Origin: Parahoeflea halophila
GTDB lineage: Bacteria; Pseudomonadota; Alphaproteobacteria; Rhizobiales; Rhizobiaceae
Assembly: GCF_900220985.1 (NCBI RefSeq)
Contig: NZ_OCPC01000003.1
Coordinates: 1 to 64,000, forward strand
DNA: 64,000 nt
Direction of reading: 5' to 3'
The notes under the pieces are model-generated. The model did no database searches, was not told the origin of the DNA, and saw only the letters and a list, made by a program, of their open reading frames with translations. The translations under genes were made by a program, and so were the position numbers. Below are positions 45,281-55,521 of the stretch, in pieces. Each line of letters starts with the position of its first letter. Position 1 is the first letter of the stretch.

Positions 45281-45580
45281 CACGCTCAGTGATTAAGCGG
45301 CCAAGCAACAGGGCGACTGCAAACTGCTTCAGGCGGCTGGTGTTCCAGCAATCGCTTGTGGAAAATGCCATGAGCCCGCGAAAGCTTTCTCATAGGAACC
45401 GCCAGACAGTGTATTGATTAATACTGGACGGCCTGAACCGGCAGATCGGGATTTCAGGCCGATTCTCGGCTCCTTGAACAGTGCGGGCTTGTCACCGGGC
45501 AGTTCGGGGCTGTAAAGGACAGACAACCAGCGACGGCTGCATTTGCCGTCGGCGACAACAAAAACAAAGGCAAAAGTCCG
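45281..45580. other. Leader region of accBC
   Basis: 300 bases between the DsbA-like gene and accB. It should hold the accBC promoter. A small palindrome GTATT-GATT-AATAC lies near 45410-45423. In many rhizobia aroQ sits in this slot; no trace of an AroQ reading frame is seen here. Confidence 0.5.
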
Positions 45581-46051
45581 ATGGCAACACGAAAACCGTC
45601 GATCGACCAGGATCTGATCCGGGATCTGGCCAATATTCTCAACGACACCGATCTCACAGAGATCGAGATCGAACAGGATGATTTGCGCGTCCGGGTCAGC
45701 CGCGCCGGCACCCCGCAGATGGTCCACGCACCGGTCGCACAGTCCCCGGCACCGGCTGCACAGCCTGCAGCAGCTCAGCCGGCGGAAGCTCCGGCCGCAG
45801 CAGCGTCAAAACCATCGGCCAATGCCGTGACGGCTCCAATGGTCGGGACCGTCTACATGTCGCCGGCGCCCGGTGCCAAGCCGTTTGTCGAAGTCGGCCA
45901 GTCGGTCAAGGAAGGCCAGACCATCCTGATCATCGAAGCGATGAAGACGATGAACCAGATCCCCGCACCGCGCTCCGGCAAGGTTGTCGAAATCCTGGTT
46001 GGTGACGCCGATCCGGTGGAATACGGCGAACCGATGATTGTGATCGAGTAG
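45581..46051 (+). CDS. accB: Acetyl-CoA carboxylase biotin carboxyl carrier protein
   Basis: 156 residues. An N-terminal segment (1-45) and an Ala/Pro-rich hinge (about 48-78) lead to the biotinyl domain, whose target lysine is in EAMKTMN near residue 125. It shuttles carboxylated biotin between AccC and the carboxyltransferase in fatty acid synthesis. accC follows 12 bases later, and the two are normally made as one transcript. Confidence 0.96.
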   Translation: MATRKPSIDQDLIRDLANILNDTDLTEIEIEQDDLRVRVSRAGTPQMVHAPVAQSPAPAAQPAAAQPAEAPAAAASKPSANAVTAPMVGTVYMSPAPGAKPFVEVGQSVKEGQTILIIEAMKTMNQIPAPRSGKVVEILVGDADPVEYGEPMIVIE

Positions 46052-46063
46052 GTGAGCGAGGCT

Positions 46064-47413
<1,350 letters not shown>

Positions 47414-47445
47414 GTTTCTGCCGCCCCTGATCCGGAGGGCCTGAC

Positions 47446-48087
47446 ATGCGCCGCGGATCCTTGCCGCAGATCACGCCGGACCTGCTGTTGCGCGCCTATG
47501 CCTCCGGCCTGTTTCCGATGGCGGATTCGGCGGACGACCCGGACCTGTTCTGGGTCGAACCGGAGGTTCGCGGCCTGTTGCCGCTGGACGGTTTTCACGT
47601 CCCCAAGCGCCTTGCCCGCACCGTGCGCCAGGCGCCGTTTGAAATCCGCATCAACACCGCATTCGAGACGGTCGTTGCGGCTTGTGCGGAAAGTGTCGAG
47701 AATCGCCCTTCGACCTGGATCAACTCGACCATCACAGAACTCTACAGCGAATTGCACCGGCTCAACCACGCTCACAGCGTCGAGGCCTGGCGTGATGGCA
47801 AGCTTGTGGGCGGGCTCTATGGAGTCTCGCTGCGCCGGGCCTTCTTCGGCGAAAGCATGTTCAGCCGCGCCACAGACGCCTCCAAGATCTGCCTGGTGCA
47901 TCTTGTCGAGCGGCTGTGCGCGCGCGGGTTTGTGCTGCTCGACACCCAGTTCACCACCGAGCACCTCAAGCGCTTCGGCGCCATTGACGTGCCGCGCGAA
48001 GACTATGTCGATTTGCTGGCGGAGGCGCTAGACGGGCCGGATCTGGCCTTCGCCGATACCGACCAACGCGATCGCACCGGTACATGA
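47446..48087 (+). CDS. aat: Leucyl/phenylalanyl-tRNA-protein transferase
   Basis: 213 residues. It adds Leu or Phe from aminoacyl-tRNA to proteins with N-terminal Lys or Arg, marking them for ClpS/ClpAP. Family motifs GLFPMA near residue 22, FWVEPEVRG near 35, [16 protein letters not shown] near 112 and FFGESMFS near 133 are intact. It is co-directional with accBC, a known rhizobial order. Confidence 0.95.
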   Translation: MRRGSLPQITPDLLLRAYASGLFPMADSADDPDLFWVEPEVRGLLPLDGFHVPKRLARTVRQAPFEIRINTAFETVVAACAESVENRPSTWINSTITELYSELHRLNHAHSVEAWRDGKLVGGLYGVSLRRAFFGESMFSRATDASKICLVHLVERLCARGFVLLDTQFTTEHLKRFGAIDVPREDYVDLLAEALDGPDLAFADTDQRDRTGT

Positions 48088-48249
48088 GCCTGCCGCGGCG
48101 GCGCTGATACTGCATTTCACTCACACGACATCAATAATCTTTCCGTGCTGCCCACCATTCGCCGCAAGCGACTGGTAGCAGATCCCGCTGGCGTATTTTC
48201 GACGTGGTCCAAGGACTGACGCGGTACAGCCTGCGGATGGAACCACAGC

Positions 48250-48272
48250 GGGCGCTCAGGCGTTGAGCGCCC
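48250..48272 (+). promoter_or_regulatory. Hairpin in the leader of the OmpA-family gene
   Basis: GGGCGCTCA and TGAGCGCCC form a perfect nine-pair stem with a five-base loop, 20 bases before the AGGAG site of the next gene. No T run follows, so it is not a standard terminator. It could stabilise the mRNA or gate translation; the role is not known. Confidence 0.4.
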
Positions 48273-48304
48273 GAAGGAACGTTCACCTTACAGGAGTTGC
48301 CCTC

Positions 48305-50461
48305 GTGACATTGCCACGGACCCTACTTGCCTCCACCGCCATCAGCCTCTGCAGTCTCGGCTTCAGCCATGCTGCATCTTTCAGCCATGCTCAGGCACCC
48401 GACCTTAGACAGCCCGGCATCCAGTATCCGCTTATCCGGGTGCAGATGAGCGTCGCCGATGCCGAAGCGGCCCTTGCGGCCGCACTCGAACGCAAGGCAG
48501 AAGCTGAAAACACAGGTGGAGATGTCGCCACCGCCCAGGCCGAGGTAGAAGCCGCCCAGGCCGAGCTCGAGGCCGCTCAGGCCGCTGAACAGTCTTCGCA
48601 ATCCTCCGCAGACGCGGCGCAAGAAAAGCCCGCCGAAACCACTGCCCCGGCAGCGGCCGAATCCGAAGCCCAACCTGCTCCGGCACCTGCTGCAGAGCAA
48701 CCGGCGTCAGAACCAGAGCCCGCCTCCGCACCCGACGCCGCACCCGCGGCCGATAAGCCCGTGGAGCCATCGGCCAGCCAAGATACAGCCGCAGAGGCCG
48801 ACGCTGAAGCCGCTGTGACGGAAGGCGGTTCCACCGAGACAGAGCAGCCAGTGGAAACCGCTCCCGTCGAAGGTGCCGGTGCTGAAGGTGCAGGCGCTGA
48901 AGACGAGCCGACCAGCGAGGCTACACCGCAGGCCGAGCAGCCCGAGGCTGCTGAAGAGGCTCCGGAGCAACCTGCAGAAGCACAGGCTGAAAAACCGGCA
49001 GCACCAAAGCCGGCTCAGGCAGAAGAGGCGGAACCAGCCCCGGCAGCTCCTGCCTCTGAAGATCCCGCTTCTCCGGATCAACCCGCTCCAGCCGATGACA
49101 GTTCCGAGAGCGGCGAACCGGTCGGCGAGGAGGCTCCTGCCATGGAAGCGCCTGCCGGTGAAAACGAACCCCAGGTCGCACCACAGAGTGTGGCACCGGA
49201 AGAAGCTGCGCCCGACCCGGCACAGTCATCCGAAACACCTGCTGAAGAGGAGAACACGGAATCCCAGCCCAAGGCCGACGAGGCCGCCGGCACACCGGCA
49301 ACCCCGGATGCGGCACAGGGCCAACAGCCAGAGGCAGAAACGCCCGCGCCTGCAGAGGAAGAAGTTCTCACCCTGCCCGTCGAAGATGGCGCGCCCGTGC
49401 TCGACAGCGCCAAGGAAGAACCGGCCCCGGAGGAAGGTGGTACCCGCACGGCTCCGGCTGCAGCCTCCAGCGAGCCGGCCGCCCCTCCTCCGTCCTCGGA
49501 CGCCGAAGCACAGGCCCCTGCCTCGCAGTCCGCTGCGGCGCCAGAGGCCGCGATGTCGGAACGCGGCGAACGCATCGACGAGGCACCGCCGCGCGAAGCT
49601 CAGACCAACGTCACCATCATCAACCAGACCGACAACCGGACCATCATACAGGTCGACAATCGCACCGTCATCGAGCACGATGAACGCGAGCGCCTGCGTG
49701 CGGGCAGTGACGAGGTGTATTACGAGCGCCTGCGCGGCGGCCGCGTGCGCGAGGTCATTGTCCGGCCAAACGGCGTCCAGCTGGTGACCATAACCAATCG
49801 CTGGGGTGACGTGATCCAGCGCAGCCGCATCATGCCGGACGGCCGCGAATACGTGCTGTTTTACGCCGAGGCCAACAGCGACGGTTCGCGCGAGGCCTTT
49901 GTCGACCCGGGCCGGTCGCTGCCACCCTTGCGGCTCGGCATCCCGATCTCCGATTACATCCTCGACGCCAGCGAGGCCCGGCCATCTGCATTTCTTGAAT
50001 TCCTGATGGAGCCCCCGGTCGAGCGGGTCGAACGGCTCTATTCGGTCGAGGAAGTGCGCCGCTCGGCTCGTATTCGCGACAAGGTGCGCCGCATCGACAT
50101 GGATTCGTTGACATTCGAGTTCGGCAAGGCAAGCATTGCCGAAGACCAGGTCCAGCGTTTGTCGGACGTGGCAGACGCAATCAGCAAGATACTCGACCGC
50201 AACCCGGCTGAAACCTTCCTGATCGAAGGTCATACCGATGCCATTGGACGGGATGAATCGAACCTGCTGCTGTCGGACCGTCGCGCCGAAACGGTCGCCG
50301 TGGCACTGACCGACGTGTTCGGCATCCCGCCGGAAAACCTTGTCACACAGGGCTATGGCGAGCGCTATCTGAAGGTTCGCACCGAGGCGCCGGAGCGACT
50401 CAACCGGCGGGTCACGATACGGCGCATCACACCACTGGTGACCCCCATCGCCTCGCGATAA
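48305..50461 (+). CDS. OmpA-family envelope protein with long Ala/Pro/Glu-rich spacer
   Basis: 718 residues. A signal peptide (cleavage near SHA) is followed by about 370 residues of low-complexity sequence (about 50-418) made largely of Ala, Glu, Pro and Gln, then a conserved middle part (about 425-595, with NVTIINQTDNRTIIQVDNRT) and a C-terminal OmpA domain (about 600-705; GHTDAIGRDESN and LSDRRAETVA) that binds peptidoglycan. GTG at 48305 is preferred because AGGAG lies eight bases upstream; a TTG at 48263 is in frame. The spacer may span the periplasm. Length variation in the spacer between strains is expected. Confidence 0.88.
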   Translation: MTLPRTLLASTAISLCSLGFSHAASFSHAQAPDLRQPGIQYPLIRVQMSVADAEAALAAALERKAEAENTGGDVATAQAEVEAAQAELEAAQAAEQSSQSSADAAQEKPAETTAPAAAESEAQPAPAPAAEQPASEPEPASAPDAAPAADKPVEPSASQDTAAEADAEAAVTEGGSTETEQPVETAPVEGAGAEGAGAEDEPTSEATPQAEQPEAAEEAPEQPAEAQAEKPAAPKPAQAEEAEPAPAAPASEDPASPDQPAPADDSSESGEPVGEEAPAMEAPAGENEPQVAPQSVAPEEAAPDPAQSSETPAEEENTESQPKADEAAGTPATPDAAQGQQPEAETPAPAEEEVLTLPVEDGAPVLDSAKEEPAPEEGGTRTAPAAASSEPAAPPPSSDAEAQAPASQSAAAPEAAMSERGERIDEAPPREAQTNVTIINQTDNRTIIQVDNRTVIEHDERERLRAGSDEVYYERLRGGRVREVIVRPNGVQLVTITNRWGDVIQRSRIMPDGREYVLFYAEANSDGSREAFVDPGRSLPPLRLGIPISDYILDASEARPSAFLEFLMEPPVERVERLYSVEEVRRSARIRDKVRRIDMDSLTFEFGKASIAEDQVQRLSDVADAISKILDRNPAETFLIEGHTDAIGRDESNLLLSDRRAETVAVALTDVFGIPPENLVTQGYGERYLKVRTEAPERLNRRVTIRRITPLVTPIASR

Positions 50462-50484
50462 GGGTTGCCTGCCAACAAAGGCAA

Positions 50485-50520
50485 AACGCCGCGCATCCAG
50501 TCGGATGCGCGGCGTTCTTT
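50485..50520 (+). terminator. Rho-independent terminator of the OmpA-family gene
   Basis: AACGCCGCGCATCC and GGATGCGCGGCGTT form a 14-pair stem with loop AGTC, followed by CTTTTT. The stem is strong enough to serve also the minus-strand DUF2155 gene that converges from the right. Confidence 0.92.
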
Positions 50521-50568
50521 TTAAATTGCGGACTGTCGCCCTGATGGATCGGGTAACGCAGGCGGAGA

Positions 50569-50994
50569 CTAGTTGCCCGTGCCCGGTGCGGGAATATCGG
50601 ACTGCTGCTTGCAATCCTTGAGCCAGACGTCATAAACAGCGTGATCAACCGCATTCAGGCCGGGAGAATCGGCAAACATCCAGCCGGTAAAGCGGCGCCT
50701 GATCTTGCGGTCGAGGGTGATTTCATCCACTTCGACAAATGTGGTTGTTTTCGGTGGTTCGGTTTCATCGCGGCTGTAACAGACCCGCGGCGTGACCTGA
50801 AGCGCGCCGAATTGCACGGTTTCACCGACATAGACATCAAAAGTGGTGATTCGACCGGTGATCTTGTCGATTCCGGAAAACACCGCCACCGGATTTTCAA
50901 TGCGCGCGGCGTGGGCGGGAGAACCCACAATGGCCGTGGCTGCAAGAAGCAGCGCGCTGGTGCACGTTACGAGGCTGTTCAGGTGGAAATTCAT
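50569..50994 (-). CDS. DUF2155 family secreted protein
   Basis: 141 residues. Signal peptide (cleavage near AHA-ARI), then the DUF2155 core with AVFSGIDKITGRITTFDVYVG, a CYSRDETEPP segment near residue 80 and FTGWMFADSPGLNAVDH near 110. The function of the family is unknown; it is common in alphaproteobacteria next to an NDUFA12-like gene, as here. The ATG at 50994 gives a compact signal peptide; an ATG at 51018 is also in frame. Confidence 0.9.
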   Translation of the reverse strand: MNFHLNSLVTCTSALLLAATAIVGSPAHAARIENPVAVFSGIDKITGRITTFDVYVGETVQFGALQVTPRVCYSRDETEPPKTTTFVEVDEITLDRKIRRRFTGWMFADSPGLNAVDHAVYDVWLKDCKQQSDIPAPGTGN

Positions 50995-51124
50995 TCGCTT
51001 CACTCGTCGCAGGGCCATTAGATGACCGTTCCGGCAGATCTCCGGCCGAGAGGCTAGCTCACCGCCGTCAACGAAGCGTTAAGCATGAATTGTGGCAGGG
51101 CTTAGCCAAAGCCATGACGGCCTG

Positions 51125-51523
51125 TCAGGATTTTGGTGTCCAGGCGTCGTAGTCGCCGGTGACATGCGGACGTGCACCCTGGTTGAGGATCGACCCCTTG
51201 GGGCGGTAGGCGCGGCCAGTGCCCGTCATGTTTGCAATGTGGGCTTTTTCCCAAGGCCTTGGCACATAATTCTCGGCAGCAGGCGAGACATCGGTGCGGT
51301 GATGCATCCAGCCATGCCAGCCGGGCGGAATAGCAGAAGCTTCCGAGTAACCGCTGTAGATCACCCAGCGGCGGGTGCGGCCTTCCGAGTCAGTCCCGCC
51401 TTCATAATAGACATTGCCGTCGGCATCCTCACCGACACGGGTGCCATGGCGCCAGGTGTGAAACCTGGTCCCCCAGGTCTGTCCATTCCACCAGGTGAAC
51501 ATCTGAAGAAGTAGTGCCTTCAT
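51125..51523 (-). CDS. NADH:ubiquinone oxidoreductase 17.2 kDa subunit (NDUFA12-like)
   Basis: 132 residues of the NDUFA12/B17.2 family, an accessory complex I subunit shared by mitochondria and alphaproteobacteria. Conserved segments are GTRFHTWRHGTRVGEDADGN near residue 18, RRWVIYSG near 51, and PPGWHGWMHHRTDVSP near 66. It lies on the matrix-side arm of complex I. The gene lies far from a nuo operon in this window, next to DUF2155, its usual partner. Confidence 0.95.
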   Translation of the reverse strand: MKALLLQMFTWWNGQTWGTRFHTWRHGTRVGEDADGNVYYEGGTDSEGRTRRWVIYSGYSEASAIPPGWHGWMHHRTDVSPAAENYVPRPWEKAHIANMTGTGRAYRPKGSILNQGARPHVTGDYDAWTPKS

Positions 51524-51623
51524 GAAAGCCTCTCGTCCGTGGACTGGCGACCGGATTGCAGCCGCGTCTTGTCCCGCCTTATGGCCCGCTGCGCCAGCAT
51601 TGTCCAGTGTCTGGACACCGGGC

Positions 51624-52082
51624 TCAGCGCAATTTCATCTTGAAGCCGAGATGGCTCTGGCTGAAACCGAGGCGGCTGTAAAACCTGTGCGCCTCAGCCC
51701 GGCTGGCATTGGACATCAGCTGTACCAGCCGTGCGCCGCGCGTCTTTGCCTGCTCGATGGCATGGCTAATCATCGCCTTACCGATTCCCTTGCCGCGCAT
51801 ATCGCTGCGGGTGTGCACAGCCTCGACCGTCAGGTTCGAACTTCCCTTGCCGGTCAGCGAGGTGATCAGCGTCGTCTGGAATGTGCCGACGATTTCGCCA
51901 TTATGGACAACGACGAAAAGCTGATCGTTGCGGCTTGCGGCGATGGTATCGAAGGCTGCAGTGTAGGCCGGCAGGTCAGCGGGATCGGCACTGTCTCCAT
52001 GGCCGCCGAGGTCATCGTCGGCAAACATGGCTGCGATCGCGGCGACATCTTCGCGCCGGGCCTCACGGATTTCCATGTTCAT
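51624..52082 (-). CDS. GNAT-family N-acetyltransferase
   Basis: 152 residues with a complete GNAT fold. The acetyl-CoA pyrophosphate loop is RSDMRGKGIGKAMISHA near residue 92, followed by the C-terminal motif ASRAEAHRFYSRLGFSQSHLGFK. The late motif is typical of small-molecule acetylating members. Its acceptor is not known. It is 10 bases from the DM13 gene on the same strand, so the two may form an operon. Confidence 0.85.
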   Translation of the reverse strand: MNMEIREARREDVAAIAAMFADDDLGGHGDSADPADLPAYTAAFDTIAASRNDQLFVVVHNGEIVGTFQTTLITSLTGKGSSNLTVEAVHTRSDMRGKGIGKAMISHAIEQAKTRGARLVQLMSNASRAEAHRFYSRLGFSQSHLGFKMKLR

Positions 52083-52092
52083 CGCCCTGCCC

Positions 52093-52581
52093 CTAGATTT
52101 TTGCCTCAGAGAGAGTCGCGACCGAGAACAGGACGCCGAACTGCTCGCACCAGATCACCGCCGATCCCCATTCCGACGGATTGGTACCTTCGGGGATCAC
52201 ATAGGTCTGGTCGCCCTTGTTGCCGCGAAGCGGGCCAAGCGAAAGCCATTGGCTGGCGCTGACGTCAGCAGATTTCTGCGGGTCCGGATCCTTGACCAGC
52301 CAGACTTCCAGATCCGGGCCGTTGGTGACTTCGAAATCGGTGAACCTGAGCAATGCGGCGCCAGCCGGCGAGACCAGCACCTGCGCCTTGCCGGAGCCGC
52401 GGTGGGCCCCGTCGACATCGCGAAATTCTCCGCTGCGCAGTTCACTCAGGTCAAAGCCTGCAGGCAGTTCTTCACTGACCACCCGGTCGAAGAGCGCCGG
52501 GGAAAACAGATACCAGAAACCGGCACCGGCCAGAAAGCCGATGAAGAATACCGGGATTACGATCTTGTAGCTCTGTGTCAT
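52093..52581 (-). CDS. DM13-domain membrane-anchored protein
   Basis: 162 residues. An uncleaved N-terminal helix (about 8-26) anchors a periplasmic DM13 domain (about 55-158) with SGKAQVLVSPAGAALLRFTDFEVTNGPDL near residue 63 (quoted parts LRFTDFEVTNGPDL) and the late WCEQFGVLF with its single conserved cysteine. DM13 domains are proposed to be redox or electron-transfer modules, unproven. Upstream of and co-directional with the GNAT gene. Confidence 0.85.
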   Translation of the reverse strand: MTQSYKIVIPVFFIGFLAGAGFWYLFSPALFDRVVSEELPAGFDLSELRSGEFRDVDGAHRGSGKAQVLVSPAGAALLRFTDFEVTNGPDLEVWLVKDPDPQKSADVSASQWLSLGPLRGNKGDQTYVIPEGTNPSEWGSAVIWCEQFGVLFSVATLSEAKI

Positions 52582-52886
52582 GGCACCCCCTCCCCCGATC
52601 CACCACCGCAGTATCCGCGCATTAACTTACGGGGACAACAGCCAGTCAAGCTTGAGAGCACGGGTGAACAAGCGTCAATTCGGCTTTTGGCTATCCACAC
52701 AGAGAAAATGGCTGCAAGTTCGCATCAATTGCCGATGGCAGGATGGCAGCGATCGAGGTTGCCTGCGACCGCGAGCGCCGGAGCTACTTCATCGAATGTT
52801 CAGCCGTGCGCTTCTGGGACCTCCAGGGCCGGGAGCTGGAGGCAAACTGAATCCAAAGCCCGGGCTGCGGTTGCCTGTTCTGCCCC
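52582..52886. other. Intergenic region between two minus-strand genes
   Basis: 305 bases. It holds the promoter of the DM13 gene. A plus-strand frame of 35 codons at 52743-52850 has protein-like composition but no ribosome site and is not called. Nothing else is seen. Confidence 0.4.
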
Positions 52887-53384
52887 CTATCCCGGAAGCG
52901 GCTTGCTCATGATCACGGCAGGGATGCCCGACTGGTCCTTGCCGCAATTGTCGGTGCGGCCGGTCTCGGTCATGCCGTGAGCCTGGTAGAACGCGATCGC
53001 CGGCTCATTGCCGGGATCGACTTCCAGGCTGAGTGTCTGCGCGCCCGGAAAACAGGTTTCGATTTCGGCAAAGAGATCGCGTCCGATGCCAAGCCCCTGA
53101 CATTCAGGCCGGACATAGAGCTGATGCAGCGAGACGGTCCTCGACGCGGCAGAGTGGCTGGCAAAGGCGATGCCGCCGATCTTTTCGCCGTCGTCGGCCA
53201 CCAGGAATTCGCCGTCCGGCCGTGCCAAATGGCTTTTGATCGCCGCTTCGGAATGCCAGTCGGCAATGATCTCCTCGACCCTCGCCGCCCCGTAGAACGG
53301 CGCATAGGTCGCCCGCCAGGTTTCAGCCAGCACATCGCGGATGGCTGAAACATCGCGGGGAGAAGCGGAGCGGACGAAGAACAT
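52887..53384 (-). CDS. GNAT-family N-acetyltransferase
   Basis: 165 residues with the full GNAT order: ASPRDVSAIRDVL at the N terminus, LHQLYVRPECQGLGIGRDLF for the acetyl-CoA loop near residue 85 and EVDPGNEPAIAFYQAHGM near 118. It resembles PhnO/RimI-like small enzymes; its substrate is not known. It starts 9 bases after the gatB stop on the same strand and may be cotranscribed with it. Confidence 0.87.
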   Translation of the reverse strand: MFFVRSASPRDVSAIRDVLAETWRATYAPFYGAARVEEIIADWHSEAAIKSHLARPDGEFLVADDGEKIGGIAFASHSAASRTVSLHQLYVRPECQGLGIGRDLFAEIETCFPGAQTLSLEVDPGNEPAIAFYQAHGMTETGRTDNCGKDQSGIPAVIMSKPLPG

Positions 53385-53393
53385 CAGGCTATC

Positions 53394-54896
53394 TTAGTCC
53401 TCGATGCCGAGCTTCGACTTGACCAGGTCCTGCACCGCCTTCGGGTTGGCCTTGCCGCCGGTGGCTTTCATCACCTGACCGACGAACCAGCCAGCAAGCG
53501 CGGGCTTGGCCTGTGCCTTGGCGACCTGATCCGGGTTGGCGGCGATAACCTCGTCAACGGCCTTTTCAATGGCGCCGGTGTCGGTGACCTGCTTCATGCC
53601 CTTGGCTTCAACGATTTCAGCCGGGTTGCCGCCCTCATTCCAGACGATCTCGAACAGGTCCTTGGCGATCTTGCCGGAGATGGTGCCGTCCTTGATCATG
53701 TCGATGATGCTGCCGAGCTGGGCCGGGGAAACCGGAGTCTCTTCAATGCCTTTGCCGGATTTGTTCAAGGCACCCAGCAGGTCGTTGATGACCCAGTTCG
53801 CAGCCATCTTGCCGTCGCGGCCACTGGCCACTTCCTCGAAATAGTCGGCAATCGCCTTTTCCGACACCAGGATCGAAGCGTCGTAGACGCTCAGCCCCAT
53901 GTCGGCCACGAAACGCGCCTTCTTGTCGTCGGGCAGTTCCGGCAGATTGGCCTTCAGCGCATCGACATATGCCTGATCGAACTCAAGCGGCAGCAGGTCC
54001 GGGTCAGGGAAATAGCGGTAATCGTGCGCATCTTCCTTCGAGCGCATCGAGCGGGTTTCGCCCTTGCCGGGATCGAACAGGCGGGTTTCCTGGTCGATCG
54101 TGCCGCCGTCCTCGATGATGGCGATCTGACGCCTGGCCTCGGATTCGATGGCCTGGCCGACGAAGCGGATCGAGTTGACGTTCTTGATTTCGCAGCGGGT
54201 GCCGAACTCGCCGCCCGGCTTGCGCACGGAGACATTGACGTCGGCGCGCATTGAGCCTTCGTCCATATTGCCGTCGCAGGTGCCGAGATAGCGCAGGATC
54301 GAGCGCAGCTTGGTGACATAGGCCTTGGCCTCGTCCGCCGAACGCATGTCGGGCTTGGAAACGATCTCCATCAGCGCGACGCCGGAACGGTTGAGATCGA
54401 CATAGGACATCGACGGATGCTGATCGTGCATCGACTTGCCGGCGTCCTGCTCGAGGTGCAGGCGTTCGATGCCGATCTCGATATCCTCGAAATTTCCCTG
54501 GCGGTCGGGGCCGACCGAAATGATGATCTTGCCCTCACCGACGATCGGGTCCTTGTACTGGGAGATCTGATAGCCCTGCGGCAGATCGGGATAAAAATAG
54601 TTCTTGCGATCAAACACCGAGCGTTTGTTGATCTGCGCCTTCAGACCGAGACCGGTGCGCACGGCCTGGGCGACGCACTCCTCGTTGATCACCGGCAGCA
54701 TGCCGGGCATCGCCGCATCGACGAGACTGACATTGGAGTTGGCAGCCTTTCCGAACTCGGTGGACGAGCCGGAGAACAGTTTCGAGTTGCTGGTCACCTG
54801 CGCATGGACTTCCAGACCGATGATGACCTCCCAATCGCCGGTGGCGCCGGGAATCAGCCGTTTGGGGTCAGGGGTGCGGGTGTCGACGAGTGTCAT
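53394..54896 (-). CDS. gatB: Glutamyl/aspartyl-tRNA(Gln/Asn) amidotransferase subunit B
   Basis: 500 residues, standard length. It binds misacylated tRNA and, with GatA and GatC, makes Gln-tRNA(Gln) or Asn-tRNA(Asn). Markers are IIGLEVHAQ near residue 24, [18 protein letters not shown] near 90 and the DVNVSVR segment near 215; the C-terminal tail domain ends with LGIED. gatC and gatA are about 2-4 kb to the right on the same strand, so the three are not a single operon. Confidence 0.97.
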   Translation of the reverse strand: MTLVDTRTPDPKRLIPGATGDWEVIIGLEVHAQVTSNSKLFSGSSTEFGKAANSNVSLVDAAMPGMLPVINEECVAQAVRTGLGLKAQINKRSVFDRKNYFYPDLPQGYQISQYKDPIVGEGKIIISVGPDRQGNFEDIEIGIERLHLEQDAGKSMHDQHPSMSYVDLNRSGVALMEIVSKPDMRSADEAKAYVTKLRSILRYLGTCDGNMDEGSMRADVNVSVRKPGGEFGTRCEIKNVNSIRFVGQAIESEARRQIAIIEDGGTIDQETRLFDPGKGETRSMRSKEDAHDYRYFPDPDLLPLEFDQAYVDALKANLPELPDDKKARFVADMGLSVYDASILVSEKAIADYFEEVASGRDGKMAANWVINDLLGALNKSGKGIEETPVSPAQLGSIIDMIKDGTISGKIAKDLFEIVWNEGGNPAEIVEAKGMKQVTDTGAIEKAVDEVIAANPDQVAKAQAKPALAGWFVGQVMKATGGKANPKAVQDLVKSKLGIED

Positions 54897-55013
54897 GGCA
54901 GGCTCATTGTCTGTGAAGGATCAGCTCCCAGTCGGGTAGAACAAACCCGGCCCGACTGCAAGGCTTTCCGGGCGGCGAGGCCCGGAACAGGCCCGAAACC
55001 AAGTGCAAATTGT

Positions 55014-55027
55014 TTGACCGAGATCAA
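55014..55027 (+). promoter_or_regulatory. FNR/FixK-type binding box
   Basis: TTGAC-CGAG-ATCAA matches the anaerobox pattern TTGAN-N4-NTCAA with both half sites intact. Its centre is about 62 bases before the ATG of the DUF6455 gene, which suits activation at -41.5 with a transcript start about 20 bases before that ATG. The box also lies upstream of gatB on the other strand, where it is less likely to act. Confidence 0.6.
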
Positions 55028-55082
55028 TGCGGCCGCGCGGTGCCGATGAGATCCTCTCCACAACAGCAACAAGGAGAAGAGC

Positions 55083-55367
55083 ATGAGCGTACTCGACATT
55101 TTCAGCCGCCTGACAAGACAGGCCGACCTGATGGACGCCATGATGATCAAACTTGGAGTCGCAGACGAGATCCGGGCGCTGCCGGATCACGCAGGCGTGC
55201 TGCGCCGGGCCGCCAATCGATGCCTGAGTTGCGACCGGACCGATGCTTGTGAGCACTGGCTTTCCCACGAAGCCGCGCCGGATGAGGCCCCGTCCTTCTG
55301 CCGCAATCACGATCTTTTCGCGCGGGTTCTGCGCAACGCCGAGGCGAAGACACAGCCTGCAGCGTGA
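55083..55367 (+). CDS. DUF6455 family small protein
   Basis: 94 residues. Four cysteines are arranged as CLSCDRTDACEHWL (about 47, 50, 56) and FCRNHDLF near 73, suggesting a metal or Fe-S site. The function of the family is not known. An FNR/FixK-type box upstream suggests induction under low oxygen, in line with a redox role. AAGGAGAAGAGC precedes the ATG. Stands alone, divergent from gatB. Confidence 0.85.
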   Translation: MSVLDIFSRLTRQADLMDAMMIKLGVADEIRALPDHAGVLRRAANRCLSCDRTDACEHWLSHEAAPDEAPSFCRNHDLFARVLRNAEAKTQPAA

Positions 55368-55521
55368 ATTTAGAACTCCCTTGAGGTGAAGGCGTTTTCT
55401 TCGTCCAATTCTGAGCCCGGGTTGCCTCGCCGCGTCCGGGTCTTTTCTGCCTGACGCAGAGCAGCTCCGCGCGCTCCACCTGCGGCGGCGCTGTTGTGCC
55501 ACCTTGAAATGAAGCGTGTGT

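Noticed and set aside
52743-52850. 35-codon plus-strand frame
   Set aside because: Composition is protein-like and the frame is open about 80 bases further upstream, but no ribosome site, start context or family supports it.
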